From the NCBI GenBank assembly GCA_964464035.1, contig CAYXEN010000004.1:1-64000 (forward strand): a DNA stretch of 64,000 nucleotides. The letters are read 5' to 3'. A program made the position numbers and the translations under genes. Origin of the DNA: CAYXEN01 sp964464035 (lineage in GTDB: Bacteria > Krumholzibacteriota > Krumholzibacteriia > WVZY01). The stretch's first letter is position 1. The number at the start of each line of letters is the position of its first letter. The notes under the pieces are model-generated. The model did no database searches. It had not been told where the DNA came from and saw only the letters and a list, made by a program, of their open reading frames with translations. Shown piece by piece: positions 1 through 8,811 of this stretch.

Positions 1-374
1 GTGTGCTCGAGAGCATTCCATGCCGAGGCGGCTTTTTCGACATCGACCACCATCACCTGTCTTTGCATGAACGCGAATGCGGCTCCCCAATCGGGAAGAT
101 CTATCCTGTTCTCCTTTTCGAACACATCGGCCCGGGGAACGATCAAGATCTCGATGGGACCGATGCTCTTCAATCCGATTTCATCTTGCAGAAGAGGAAG
201 GCTCTTGCCGCTGATGCGAGCCACGTACTTCGCGACCTCGGCATCCTCCGGCCGGAACTCTATCCTCACCGGGAACCGATCCAGAGACATGCTTTCTTTG
301 TCCTTCGCCGCGACATTCGCCACGCAGCAGGCAAGAATCACCGCCAGGCAAGCGATCACCTTGATCGATCCCAT
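1..374 (-). CDS. Exported peptidase-MA-like protein, N-terminal part (runs off window)
   Basis: The minus strand carries an open frame from an ATG at 374 to the window edge, so only about 124 N-terminal residues are present. It opens with a signal peptide (Met-Gly-Ser-Ile-Lys, then a hydrophobic stretch ending Val-Ala-Ala before Lys-Asp). The rest (ISGKSLPLLQDEIG, then IEILIVPRADVFEK, then WGAAFAFMQRQVMVV) resembles the start of gluzincin peptidase MA-like proteins, where a strand like 'I-x-I-x-V-x-P' precedes a hydrophobic segment; the HExxH zinc motif would lie beyond the window. It starts 7 bases after the mnmA stop, so it is probably co-transcribed with mnmA. The family assignment rests on pattern resemblance only. 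Confidence 0.55.
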   Translation of the reverse strand, partial: MGSIKVIACLAVILACCVANVAAKDKESMSLDRFPVRIEFRPEDAEVAKYVARISGKSLPLLQDEIGLKSIGPIEILIVPRADVFEKENRIDLPDWGAAFAFMQRQVMVVDVEKAASAWNALEH

Positions 375-381
375 GCTCCAT

Positions 382-1515
382 CTAAGTCCCACGTTCCGTC
401 GCACCGGCTATCACTCCCGATCCCACGACGAGATCATCCAGGTAGAAGGCGACGGTCTGGCCGGGACATATCGCTCTTTGGGGTTCTTTGAAACGAATCC
501 TGCAAAGACCGTCCTCGAATTCCATCGACTCGATCGGGGCCGCTTCATGGCGCGATCTTATCTGCGCGCTGACGCTCCCGCCGAAACGTCCTCCTCGGCG
601 CAGGAGGGGATCGATCCACACGAGCGAGCAATCGAGCTCTTTGCGGTACAACCGCTCTTCGTCCCCGACCACGACCTCGTTCTTCCCTACATCCAGCCTC
701 ACCACGTACTGCGGCTTCACACCCAGGCTGCCCAATCCCTTCCTTTGCCCCACGGTATATGCATAGACGCCTTCGTGCTCGCCGATCACCCTGCCCGCCA
801 GGTCCACTATGGGGCCCGGCTCGAAAGCGAGTCTCTTGGAGAGGAAATCCTTGAGGCCTCTTTCCGTGACAAAGCATGCTTCCTGGCTGTCCCCTTTCTC
901 GGCAACTGGCAAGGAAGCTTTCGCCGCCATCTCCCGCACGTGCTTCTTCTCGAGATTCCCCAGAGGAAATATCATTCGCGCAAGAAAGCCGGGAGACACG
1001 CCGGACAGGAAGTACGATTGATCCTTTCCCTTGTCGGTTCCCCTGCCGAGATACATCTTCGCGTCACCGGCCCGGAAGATACGCGCGTAATGTCCGGTCG
1101 CCATGAAATCCGCTCCTATCTTGTCTGCGAAGTCGCTCAGCCAACGAAAACGCACATGGACGTTGCAACGCACGCATGGGTTGGGTGTCCGCCCACCGGC
1201 GTATTCCTTGAAAAAATCTTCGATAACGTTGCGGCGAAAATCCTCCTCCACATCGAGCACGGCGTGCCCGATGCCGAGTTCGAGGCAGACCCTCTTCGCG
1301 TCCTCGATCGCTTCGACGGAGCAACAGCTTCTCTCGGGAACCTCGGCCTCACCGTAGCAGAAGTTCTTCATCGTTATGCCCGTAACCTTGAAGCCGGCCT
1401 CCTTGAGCAAGAGAGCGGCCACGGCGCTGTCCACGCCTCCGCTCAACGCCACGACCACGCTTCGACCGCTTTCGAGGTAGGCGTCCAGGTCGAGAAATTC
1501 ACCTCGTATCGTCAA
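382..1515 (-). CDS. mnmA: tRNA-specific 2-thiouridylase MnmA
   Basis: MnmA adenylates U34 of tRNA Lys, Glu and Gln and transfers sulfur from a persulfide relay to make 2-thiouridine. The PP-loop motif SGGVDS is at about residues 25-30, the first catalytic Cys is in NPCVRCN (Cys about 114) and the second in GDSQEACFV. The length of 377 residues is normal. I place the start at a TTG (1515-1513) preceded by AAGGCGGTGG, because the in-frame ATG at 1620 lies in the rho-independent terminator of the upstream TPR gene and the residues it would add are not MnmA-like. Cys-Cys-Ser in the SCCSVEAIEDA segment is typical of the family. It is downstream of the TonB/TPR operon and upstream of the peptidase-MA-like gene. 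Confidence 0.95.
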   Translation of the reverse strand: MTIRGEFLDLDAYLESGRSVVVALSGGVDSAVAALLLKEAGFKVTGITMKNFCYGEAEVPERSCCSVEAIEDAKRVCLELGIGHAVLDVEEDFRRNVIEDFFKEYAGGRTPNPCVRCNVHVRFRWLSDFADKIGADFMATGHYARIFRAGDAKMYLGRGTDKGKDQSYFLSGVSPGFLARMIFPLGNLEKKHVREMAAKASLPVAEKGDSQEACFVTERGLKDFLSKRLAFEPGPIVDLAGRVIGEHEGVYAYTVGQRKGLGSLGVKPQYVVRLDVGKNEVVVGDEERLYRKELDCSLVWIDPLLRRGGRFGGSVSAQIRSRHEAAPIESMEFEDGLCRIRFKEPQRAICPGQTVAFYLDDLVVGSGVIAGATERGT

Positions 1516-1572
1516 TCGCCACCGCCTTGCTCTTGCATCGTCTCGGCCACGCCGTGACCGAGCACCCCGCCG

Positions 1573-1612
1573 AAAAAACAAAATCCTTCTCCCGGCCCGG
1601 CGGGAGAAGGAT
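1573..1612 (-). terminator. Rho-independent terminator of the TPR/TonB operon
   Basis: A perfect 12-bp stem (ATCCTTCTCCCG at 1583-1594 pairing with 1601-1612) with a 6-base loop is followed, on the minus strand, by a T-rich tract (TTTTGTTTTTT equivalent, 1573-1582). It sits 25 bases after the stop of the TPR gene at 1637 and ahead of the chosen mnmA start. Confidence 0.88.
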
Positions 1613-1636
1613 CCTTCCACTGCCTGAAACCGAGAC

Positions 1637-2791
1637 CTATTCGAGGGAACGCTCCTTGATCTTCTGTTCCCTGATCTTGAGCTTTTTCTGCCTTTCGATC
1701 TGCTTCTTGGCGTAACCGCCCCACTGGGGATCGTCTACGGCCTTCTTGAACTTGGCTATAGCTTCGTCGAACCTCTTCAACTTTTCCAGGGACTTGCCCC
1801 ACGCGCAATACAAAGCCGCTTTCTTCGGCGATACTTCCAGCCCTTTCTTGGCAGCGGCTATGGCCTTGGCATACTGTTTCGTATCGTTGTAGAGATTCGC
1901 CAGATACTGGTAGGCTACGCCTGCATCCGGCTTGAGCTCGATCGCCTTCTCCATGGCCGCTATCGCTTCCTTGGGTTTCTTGATCTGCGAGTAGGATATC
2001 CCGAGATTGATCTGGTCGACGGCGTTGTCGGGATTGGCCTGAACGAGATCCTCAAAGACCTCGGCCGCCTTGGTGAAGTTCTGGGCGGAAATGTACGCCG
2101 CCCCCAGGTGCCTCTTCAATACGACGTTGTCGGGTGCAACGGACACCGCCCTTTCATACATGGCCACGGCGTCCTGCTTCCGCCCGAGATCCGTGTAGAG
2201 CTTGGCCAGCGCCCCCATGGTCTGAATGTCGTCCCCCTTGCCTCGCAAGGCGTTCCGGTAGTACTTGATCGCAGCGATCTTGTCCCCTTCGAGCTGACTG
2301 ATGAAGGCGAGATGTACATTGGCATCGTAGCTCAATGAATCCAGCGCAAGCATCCTGCCGTACGTCGCCACGGCCTTGTCCAGTTGCTTGGCTTTCACCT
2401 GCGCATAGCCCAGCCCGGACAGGATGTACGGATCATCGGGCCTTTGGTTGAGCGCGTGTCCAAGCGCGTCGGCCGCTTTGTCGTAAGCCTTGATCTTGCT
2501 GTACGTATCAGCCAGGTCCTGCCAGGCTTCGACTCTCGTCGAATCGGCTGTCACCACTTTCCTCAGCTCTTCCACAGCCTTGTCGAAAAGCCCCGCCGAT
2601 ATGTACTGCTTGGCGGTCTGGTACATGAGATCCACTTCGGTCAGATCCCTCTGAAAACCTCTTTCGTCCACCGTCGTCTGGATGACCTTCTTCTTCTCCT
2701 TCTCCTTTTCCTGGGAGCCGGCTTCAAGGATCATCCCCATCGCAAGGAAGAATACGACGATGGGAACGCCAAATATGTACCTTCTTCTCAT
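1637..2791 (-). CDS. Exported tetratricopeptide-repeat protein
   Basis: A 384-residue protein with an N-terminal hydrophobic segment (about residues 5-24: FGVPIVVFFLAMGMI) and then a very basic/acidic linker (EKEKEKKK). From about residue 45 to 365 it is built of TPR repeats, about seven or eight, with signatures such as AWQDLADTYSKIKAYDKAADAL and AVDQINLGISYSQIKKPKEAI (given in part). The N-terminus could be a cleaved signal or a membrane anchor. TPR solenoids of this type are scaffolds for envelope complexes. It is the last gene of the operon that includes TonB-ExbB-ExbD, 117 bases after another TPR gene, and is followed by a strong terminator. The partner is not evident from sequence. Confidence 0.82.
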   Translation of the reverse strand: MRRRYIFGVPIVVFFLAMGMILEAGSQEKEKEKKKVIQTTVDERGFQRDLTEVDLMYQTAKQYISAGLFDKAVEELRKVVTADSTRVEAWQDLADTYSKIKAYDKAADALGHALNQRPDDPYILSGLGYAQVKAKQLDKAVATYGRMLALDSLSYDANVHLAFISQLEGDKIAAIKYYRNALRGKGDDIQTMGALAKLYTDLGRKQDAVAMYERAVSVAPDNVVLKRHLGAAYISAQNFTKAAEVFEDLVQANPDNAVDQINLGISYSQIKKPKEAIAAMEKAIELKPDAGVAYQYLANLYNDTKQYAKAIAAAKKGLEVSPKKAALYCAWGKSLEKLKRFDEAIAKFKKAVDDPQWGGYAKKQIERQKKLKIREQKIKERSLE

Positions 2792-2908
2792 ATCCCGCGT
2801 TCCTTTCTCAAGTTTCCCCTTCTTACCTTCTCACTCGTTTCCGCCCTCGCGCTTCCGCTCGGGCTCCGCGATCGTAGGTTTCGCATCCACAACCAAGAAA
2901 CCGCACCT

Positions 2909-3601
2909 TCAAGGTACCTCTACGGCCAGGTACTTCTTGATAAGCTTCACGTTCTCTCGTGCGTTCCTGCCGAGTTCGCTGTTCGGTTTGAGCTTCACCA
3001 CTTCCTCCCACTCTTTCAAGGCTTCCCCGAATATATGCGCATCCGCGAAGGCCAAGCCCATGTAATAATGGGCCTGGGCGCTCCCGGGATCAAGCGACAG
3101 CGCCTTGCGGAAATTGTCCATGGCCTTCTCGTACTTCTTGCGCGAGTAGTACAGGTAACCGAGATGGCAGTAGGCCAAAACATCCTTGGGATTCATCCCG
3201 ATGGCTTTCTTGAAGGCGGCTTCGGCCTCAGGGAATCTCCCCCGCTCGTCCAGCACGACGCCGAGATTCACGTAGGCCTTGGAATAGGTGGAATCCGCCT
3301 CGACGGCCCTCCTGAAATAATACTCGGCGCTGTCGGTCTTGCCCAGGGAATACATCGCGTTGCCCAGGTGAAAGGCCTTCGTCGCCTCGCTGGCTGCGCC
3401 TGTACCGAGCGAGCGGATGAACTTTATCTGTTCTTCCGGCTTCATGGTCTTGAGCTTCGCCGCCACGTCCTCCCTACCCGCCCGCCCGGCTTTCCCGCGG
3501 CCCTGAGCGACGGCCCGCTCGGGTTGGAGGACCGACAACACCAAGAACGACAATACCATGGGTATCGCGCTCCGATATATGGTTGCAGGGATCGTTCTCA
3601 T
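2909..3601 (-). CDS. Exported tetratricopeptide-repeat protein, shorter
   Basis: 230 residues with a signal peptide (hydrophobic AIPMVLSFLVLSVLQ, likely cleavage after AVAQ at about residue 33). A basic Gly/Arg-rich stretch follows, then about four TPR repeats (for example SKAYVNLGVVLDERGRFPEA and VLAYCHLGYLYYSRKKYEKA). It resembles periplasmic TPR partners found beside Tol-Pal-like or TonB systems in FCB bacteria (inference). It lies between an outer-membrane barrel gene (48 bases upstream) and the longer TPR gene (117 bases downstream), all on the same strand. Confidence 0.8.
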   Translation of the reverse strand: MRTIPATIYRSAIPMVLSFLVLSVLQPERAVAQGRGKAGRAGREDVAAKLKTMKPEEQIKFIRSLGTGAASEATKAFHLGNAMYSLGKTDSAEYYFRRAVEADSTYSKAYVNLGVVLDERGRFPEAEAAFKKAIGMNPKDVLAYCHLGYLYYSRKKYEKAMDNFRKALSLDPGSAQAHYYMGLAFADAHIFGEALKEWEEVVKLKPNSELGRNARENVKLIKKYLAVEVP

Positions 3602-3649
3602 GACTTTGTCGTGCCTGTCCGGGGCCTTCCCTTACGGGGACCCGAAAAA

Positions 3650-4852
3650 TCACATCTGCACCCGGTGCCGCTTCCAGGCTTCGCTGCCGCTGACGCCGAC
3701 ATAGAACCTTATGAAGTTGTTCACGAGCCCGTTCTTGTCGCTCGAGCCGGTTCTTCCCACCCGGAGGGCAAAGTCGATTTTACCCTTGCCGTCCCCCAAA
3801 ATCAAGCCGCTCCCCAGGCCCGCCGAGAAAGTCTCGATCTTCTCACCCGCCGGAAAGTCGTAGGGCAATCTCCCGTAGGACAGGGAGAACCGGAGGGGGA
3901 GCCTCTTGCCGGCACCGTATTCGACGCCGAGGGCGTATCTCTCCTCGCGGTGGAGTCGCTGCACGGGGAAACTCAATCCCTCGAACAGGCTGAAATCGCT
4001 GGCCGCGGCGCCCAAGAGAAGCGACCACGAGCTCGTCACGCGCCAGTTGAGCGCGCCCGAGAAGCTGGCGGGAAAGCCGGCCCGCCCTCCGTACGAAGTA
4101 TCGATGGAGCCGACCGTGTATCTCTCCATGATATCGAGGTCGCAATCGAAACCGGCCTCGTAGTCGAAACTCAGCGTGACCGGCCCTCTCGGCAAGAGAA
4201 CGACGCCTCCCCCGACCCTCGATCCGCTGAATTCCACCCTCCTGAAACCCACTCCCGGAGCGAACCCGGCTTCGTCGAAGGTAGTCACCCACCTGTCCTC
4301 GATCGATCCCCTGTCCAGCGAGTAAGTAAAGCCGAGCGCGATGAACCTCGTCGGCGCGAATGCGACAGTGAGCGGTATCGAGTACAATCCGCCGCTCTTG
4401 GTGAATTCTCTCGTGTACGCATGCCCGCTCAGGCTCACGCCCTCGAGCGCGAACGATGCATCGGGATCGAAGCGCCCCCTGTAACCGATCGATATCACGA
4501 GACCTTCGTGCAGCGGCACGCCCAGGACGAAAGTCGGATATTTCACCGACACGTCCGTTTCGCTCACCCCCCCGCTCTTGCCGCGGTCGGACGCAACCAA
4601 CTGGGCCGCCCCCAACGTCACCCTGTCGAGAAAAGAAAGCAACGCGGGATTTCTCTGGAGAACCCCCAGCGAATCACGCACCACCTGGAAATCGCCCCCC
4701 AGGGCTATCGCGCGGATATCACCCGCTTCCATCCTGTCTCCGAGGAAGTTCATGCCGAACTTGGAACCGGCGTTCACGCCGGCGGCGGACATGATGACCG
4801 CCGAGCAAATAACGGCACAACTCACAAGGAATCTCGTCGTCGTTCCTCTCAT
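3650..4852 (-). CDS. Putative outer-membrane beta-barrel protein (PorV/PorQ-like)
   Basis: 400 residues with a signal peptide (RFLVSCAVICSAVIMSAAGVNA). The region GGDFQVVRDSLGVLQRNPALLSF (given in part) matches the 'alternating Gly, then x-NPA-x-L' hallmark near the N-terminus of PorV/PorQ/FadL-like barrels. The remainder alternates aromatic and polar residues with many Gly-rich turns, as expected for transmembrane strands (for example FKIDFALRVGRTGSS-type segments near the C-terminus). No plug domain is visible, so it is not a TonB-dependent receptor. Its ATG overlaps the upstream lipoprotein stop by ATGA, implying translational coupling. The exact substrate or role is unknown. Confidence 0.7.
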   Translation of the reverse strand: MRGTTTRFLVSCAVICSAVIMSAAGVNAGSKFGMNFLGDRMEAGDIRAIALGGDFQVVRDSLGVLQRNPALLSFLDRVTLGAAQLVASDRGKSGGVSETDVSVKYPTFVLGVPLHEGLVISIGYRGRFDPDASFALEGVSLSGHAYTREFTKSGGLYSIPLTVAFAPTRFIALGFTYSLDRGSIEDRWVTTFDEAGFAPGVGFRRVEFSGSRVGGGVVLLPRGPVTLSFDYEAGFDCDLDIMERYTVGSIDTSYGGRAGFPASFSGALNWRVTSSWSLLLGAAASDFSLFEGLSFPVQRLHREERYALGVEYGAGKRLPLRFSLSYGRLPYDFPAGEKIETFSAGLGSGLILGDGKGKIDFALRVGRTGSSDKNGLVNNFIRFYVGVSGSEAWKRHRVQM

Positions 4853-6006
4853 CTGTCGAACTCCGGGGGAGAAGAATATGTCAATCGCAGGCTCGGCCGA
4901 AGCGAACTGTCGGCGGCGCTTGAATAGAACTCCGCCTGCCTGATCTGCGAGCCTTCGTTGAATTCCAAAACGAAACCGTTGTTTGCTTCCGCGCCGGAGA
5001 TGAAGAGAAGCAGGATGTTACGCACCGACAACCGGAGGACATCGGAATCCGATTGAATGGTGCCGACCGTCACCCCCCTTCCGGACAGAGCCGCAGGGTC
5101 GTCGGGATTGCTCGACCCGGGAACGTAGAGGCGGACGTCGAACTCGTTTCCGACCATGCTTCCCGGCACGAGATGCAGAACGAGATCGGCCCGGTGAATG
5201 ATCGCATCGCTTATTATTCCGCTCAGATCGAGGGGCAGGTAGATCCTGCGTGCATATCCATCCGACACGACGAGATTGGGCGTGGGTTGGAGCGACTCGA
5301 CGAAGGTTGCATCATCGAGAATGAAATAGTTCCTCGAGAATCCATCCGTAAAATTCACCTCTAGAAACGGTCGGAGCCCGGCATCGGAGTTTTCGTGGGA
5401 ACCCAGGGCGATGGTAGTCGACTGCGTGGTGTCGGAAGATATTATGGCGATACCCTTATGGGTGGAATCGGCGTCTATCCATCCCTGGACGAGGGCGGGT
5501 GGAAGGGAAAAGTCGCCCAACTGCTTGATCTCCCTGTCCACGTTCACCAGCCCGCTGTCGGGGATCGCGATCGCGGAATGTTCCAGGACCGTGATCGTAT
5601 CTTTCTCTGAGAAATCCGAAGTCAATTCGTAGAAGCGCGCTCCCAGGACCGCCGTCGACTGCTGGTCCGTGAACCTCAGTCTCAGTACCGCGGAGCTGAC
5701 CGTCCTCCCCGAATCCTCCTTGGCCCCGGAGAAATCCACTTTCAACAGAATGGAAGACTTGTAGCCGGAGCTCGTGCCGAGAGTGAGAAAAGTATTGGCG
5801 GCAAGGGTCGAGGAAACCACGAAGCTCGTGTCGCCGCCCGCGATGAACAGCGTGTCTTCGAAAACCTCCCCCGGCTTGCTGCCCAGCGTGCCGTCGTCCA
5901 CGAATTCCGACCCTACCGGCGTGGAGGGATCGGAGGAGCACCCGGCCGACAACAGCATCAATGAAGCCGAGAGAACGATCCTTTGCAACAATCTATTCGA
6001 CAGCAT
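4849..6006 (-). CDS. Putative lipoprotein with DNRLRE-like region
   Basis: 385 residues with a type II signal and lipobox Leu-Ser-Ala-Gly-Cys (Cys at about 23), so probably lipid-anchored. The mature part contains stretches such as SSILLKVDFSG...SSAVLRLRF and FLEVNFTDG, which resemble the beta-rich DNRLRE module of exported proteins ('x-S-x-L-x-F-D-x-S-x-L'). A second similar half appears around residues 230-380 (YLPLDLSG, ADLVLHLVPG, LRPSLRLTYSS). It overlaps the barrel gene by 4 bases, so the two are probably made together and may interact at the outer membrane. The function is not known. Confidence 0.68.
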   Translation of the reverse strand: MLSNRLLQRIVLSASLMLLSAGCSSDPSTPVGSEFVDDGTLGSKPGEVFEDTLFIAGGDTSFVVSSTLAANTFLTLGTSSGYKSSILLKVDFSGAKEDSGRTVSSAVLRLRFTDQQSTAVLGARFYELTSDFSEKDTITVLEHSAIAIPDSGLVNVDREIKQLGDFSLPPALVQGWIDADSTHKGIAIISSDTTQSTTIALGSHENSDAGLRPFLEVNFTDGFSRNYFILDDATFVESLQPTPNLVVSDGYARRIYLPLDLSGIISDAIIHRADLVLHLVPGSMVGNEFDVRLYVPGSSNPDDPAALSGRGVTVGTIQSDSDVLRLSVRNILLLFISGAEANNGFVLEFNEGSQIRQAEFYSSAADSSLRPSLRLTYSSPPEFDR

Positions 6007-6059
6007 CGCTAATCTCTAACACAAGGCGTTGCATGCGTCAAGGAGCTAAGCTCCACTTC

Positions 6060-6458
6060 TCATTCGAACTTCGTGGAAACGATGAGTTTCTTCACCCCGA
6101 GGCCCTTGGCTATGTCCATCACTTCGATCACGGCTCCGTGGCTGGCTTGTGAATCGGCCTTGAGGATCACCGAGCGTTCACCTGTCTCCTTGAGTTTCTT
6201 CCGTAAGGCTTCTTTCAAGAGGGGGATGTCCATGGGCTCGTCGTTCAGATAGACTCTCTCGCGCCTGTCGATGTAGATCACTATCGATTTCTGCCTGATG
6301 ACATCCGAATGCTGCGCCTTGGGCAGCTCGAGCTTGATCGCCGGCTGGCTCAGAAAAGTCGTCGACACCAGAAAGAATATCAACAAGAGAAACAACACGT
6401 CTATGAGCGACGTAACGTTGAGAACGAGGCTCCGCTTCTTCTCTTTCCGCATCTCCAC
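6060..6458 (-). CDS. exbD: ExbD/TolR-family biopolymer transport protein
   Basis: 132 residues: short cytoplasmic basic N-terminus (MRKEKKRS), one transmembrane helix (about 18-38) starting with SLIDVLFLLLIFFLVS, then a periplasmic domain. The Asp at about residue 20 is the conserved proton-path carboxylate of ExbD/TolR. With ExbB (2 bases upstream) and TonB it would convert the proton-motive force into work at the outer membrane. ExbD and TolR cannot be separated by sequence alone; the adjacent TonB-family gene favours ExbD. Confidence 0.9.
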   Translation of the reverse strand: MEMRKEKKRSLVLNVTSLIDVLFLLLIFFLVSTTFLSQPAIKLELPKAQHSDVIRQKSIVIYIDRRERVYLNDEPMDIPLLKEALRKKLKETGERSVILKADSQASHGAVIEVMDIAKGLGVKKLIVSTKFE

Positions 6459-6460
6459 GG

Positions 6461-7102
6461 CTACATTTCCTTTTCCGACACACGATATTGCGATCCCATA
6501 GAGGACAGTCTCTTCAAGAGAAAGTGGGCGTACGAATCGATCTTGATCACGAGATTGTCCACGCGCGAGTCGAGGAAGTTGTACGCTATGAGCGCCGGGA
6601 TACCTATGGACAATCCGAAAGCGGTCGTTATCAGGGCCTCGGCGATGCCGCCCGAAAGCAACCCGGCTTGGCCCACGCCGGCTATGCTTATGACCGAAAA
6701 GACCTTGATCATCCCCAGCACGGTGCCGAGCAAACCGAGCAGAGGGCTCGCCGCCGCCACGGTCTCCAGAACGACCAGGTAACGTTCGAGGCGCTTGACT
6801 TCGCGCCGCCCCGTGTCCTCCATTATCTGTCTCACCTCATGCACGGGAGCCCCGAAGGCCTCGAGTCCCGACCGGATGATCGCGGCGAAAGGGCTGCTGT
6901 AACGTTCACAGAGCTTTATCGACATGGGGATGTCGCCCGGTTCACGGATGGATTCGATGCAATTGACGATTTCCCTCTGGATGACCCGTGAAAACCTCAA
7001 GTTGATGAACTTCTCGATGGTCACGGCGACGCCGAGGATGGACAAAACGGCAAGCGGGATCATTATGATGCCGCCTTTTACGAAAATCGCCCACATGCTC
7101 AA
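6461..7102 (-). CDS. exbB: MotA/TolQ/ExbB proton channel family protein
   Basis: 213 residues with three transmembrane segments (about residues 8-27, 115-135 and 150-172). The family hallmarks are SPLLGLLGTVLGMI and the later helix EALITTAFGLSIGIPALIAYN. It forms the pentameric stator around ExbD. Its ATG overlaps the TonB stop codon (ATGA, 7099-7102), and ExbD follows after 2 bases, so the three are tightly coupled in order tonB-exbB-exbD. Confidence 0.92.
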   Translation of the reverse strand: MSMWAIFVKGGIIMIPLAVLSILGVAVTIEKFINLRFSRVIQREIVNCIESIREPGDIPMSIKLCERYSSPFAAIIRSGLEAFGAPVHEVRQIMEDTGRREVKRLERYLVVLETVAAASPLLGLLGTVLGMIKVFSVISIAGVGQAGLLSGGIAEALITTAFGLSIGIPALIAYNFLDSRVDNLVIKIDSYAHFLLKRLSSMGSQYRVSEKEM

Positions 7103-7956
7103 TGCTCCCTTCTTTTCATGTCGAATTCGTCGCCCGGCAGCAGATAGTAGAAACCGAACGTGACTTCGAGGTACGGCTCGGGGAAATCTTCGGGAAGCCG
7201 GCGGAAAGGAGCCGCCCCCCGCACCGCGCTCACGCTCGAGCGCGCCAGGGATTCATGGCCGTTCTGCTCGATTACTTCGAGGTCCGCAAGGTTGCCGTCG
7301 GGCATGATCCGGAACCTCACCCATGTATAGCCGTGCACGGCTCCCAGAGCGGTGAAGGCCAGGGGAGGTATCCAGTGCTGTTTGATCCTGTATTTCATGT
7401 CCAACAAGTAGGGCGCGAAATCCCACGCCGTCGTATTCAGGGATATCCCGTTTATGGTCGCCTGAGCGGATCCCGGGTTCTTGAAATCGATGGTCTGATC
7501 GGGCAGACTCGCCTCCCTCCTCGGGCTCGTCTCGCTCAGGAACTTCGAGCGGTTCAAGGCTTCACCGAGATCGTCCTCCTGTTGCGGAAGCGGAGGTATC
7601 TCGCTCTTCCCTCCACCCTCGGCCCCTTCCATGCGGAAGGGGTTGTCGGGGATGGGAAATGTCCCCTCCCCGTGGGGAACGTCACCCTTGTCACGAGTCT
7701 CCACCACATCGCTCGCCCGGGACGAAACCGTCGACAGGTACTTGCTGATTCGATCGGGCGGCGTCGGATTCTCGGGAGGGGAAACGAGTTCGAACTCCAT
7801 GGGAACGGCAACGACCTCCTCCATGCTCGGCAGGGAAATATCCTTCAACAAGACGTTCTTCATGAAAGGAAGCAAGAGGATGACATGGATGACGACGGAG
7901 GCGACGAGGGCCGCCGCGAGTGTCCGATCCTTTTCGATTGTAATTGATGGATTCAT
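7099..7956 (-). CDS. tonB: Energy transducer TonB family protein
   Basis: 285 residues. A cytoplasmic N-terminus (IEKDRTLAAAL) leads into one transmembrane helix (about 13-32) containing the SVVIHVILL stretch with the His typical of TonB. A proline- and charge-rich periplasmic linker follows (about 50-150), then a C-terminal TonB domain (about 180-275) with WVRFRIMPDGNLADLEVIEQ and the 'A-x-x-A-V-x-x-A-A-P-F' pattern. It is 3 bases after the methyltransferase gene and overlaps exbB. No TonB-dependent receptor with a plug domain is encoded nearby, so the outer-membrane client is open. Confidence 0.88.
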   Translation of the reverse strand: MNPSITIEKDRTLAAALVASVVIHVILLLPFMKNVLLKDISLPSMEEVVAVPMEFELVSPPENPTPPDRISKYLSTVSSRASDVVETRDKGDVPHGEGTFPIPDNPFRMEGAEGGGKSEIPPLPQQEDDLGEALNRSKFLSETSPRREASLPDQTIDFKNPGSAQATINGISLNTTAWDFAPYLLDMKYRIKQHWIPPLAFTALGAVHGYTWVRFRIMPDGNLADLEVIEQNGHESLARSSVSAVRGAAPFRRLPEDFPEPYLEVTFGFYYLLPGDEFDMKRREH

Positions 7957-7959
7957 CTC

Positions 7960-8793
7960 TCATTCCCGGTCCGTCTTCTCGAGGCGGCAGGTCACGGTGC
8001 CCGTGAACAACTCCCTCAGTCCCGGAACGCGCGTGAGAAGCCCCAGGAACCCGTACTTGGGCGGCTCGAGCTTCTTGAACGTGACGCTCAAGCGGCTCAT
8101 CTTCACCAAGCGGAAAAACCGCCTTATGCTCATATGGTTTATGTCCTCATCGTACGATCTCATGATCTCCGCGAGTCGGGCTTCCAACCTTTTCTCTTCG
8201 ATCCCGGGAGACCTCTTCTCCAGTATCCTCCTTATGGTCTTCTCTATCAGCCTCCGCCCCAGAAGCAGATGGCACCACGGTATATAAATATAATCATAAA
8301 GGTGTGACCCGAGGGGTGAAAAATGGGGAGTGAAGAATATCCATATCGCCCCGCCCGGCTTTACCACGCGCTTCATCTCGGCCAGGGCGCCGATAGGGTA
8401 GGCGAAATGCTCCATCGCGTCGTTGGCTACGACCGTATCCACGGACGAGGATGGAAGCGGAATATTCGATGCGTCCCCGGCGAGAAAGCCCCAGGAGAAT
8501 CCCCGCCCCGATCCCGACGCGAACTCCTCGCTCGCCGCGAGGTTCTCCTCGGATATGTCGAGCCCGAACACTTCCACCGCTCCCCCCTCACCGTAGGCCA
8601 CGGTCTTGCCCCCCAAGCCGCAACCGACGTCCAAGATCCTTTTACCTTCGATGTCCCCCCACGGTTCCAGGTATTCGGCGACCAACCGCCTGCCGATCCG
8701 TCTCTCCCAGAGCGAGTACGCCTCTTTCGATTCCCTTCCCCCGACGCCCGGGCGCTTGAAGAAACGGTTCATCCATATGACGAGCCCCGTCAA
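7960..8793 (-). CDS. Class I SAM-dependent methyltransferase
   Basis: 277 residues. Motif I for S-adenosylmethionine is RILDVGCGLGGKT (about residues 51-63), followed by an acidic residue at the end of strand 2 (VFGLDISEENL) and the post-I/II segment VDTVVANDAMEHF, then GGAIWIFFTP. This is the Methyltransf_11 layout. The C-terminal 110 residues are helical and basic and may bind the substrate. The start is a TTG at 8793, with GGGAGG five bases ahead; the ATG at 8772 is an alternative. It is 18 bases after the ABC ATPase and 3 bases before tonB. The acceptor could be a lipid, glycan or small molecule; nothing in the sequence decides. Confidence 0.82.
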   Translation of the reverse strand: MTGLVIWMNRFFKRPGVGGRESKEAYSLWERRIGRRLVAEYLEPWGDIEGKRILDVGCGLGGKTVAYGEGGAVEVFGLDISEENLAASEEFASGSGRGFSWGFLAGDASNIPLPSSSVDTVVANDAMEHFAYPIGALAEMKRVVKPGGAIWIFFTPHFSPLGSHLYDYIYIPWCHLLLGRRLIEKTIRRILEKRSPGIEEKRLEARLAEIMRSYDEDINHMSIRRFFRLVKMSRLSVTFKKLEPPKYGFLGLLTRVPGLRELFTGTVTCRLEKTDRE

Positions 8794-8811
8794 GGCAACC
8801 TCCCGTTCCGA

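Noticed and set aside
1..1557. Long plus-strand frame of 518 codons
   Set aside because: It is antisense to mnmA and the peptidase-MA-like gene, has no recognisable domain, and arises from GC-rich third-position bias.
2384..4927. Plus-strand frame of 847 codons
   Set aside because: Runs antisense through three TPR/barrel genes that have signal peptides and family motifs; composition rich in His/Arg/Pro with no domain.
6013..6041. Promoter-like TTGACG-17-TAGAGA upstream of the lipoprotein gene
   Set aside because: The predicted start site would fall on the ATG itself, giving a leaderless message inside an operon; the -10 is poor.
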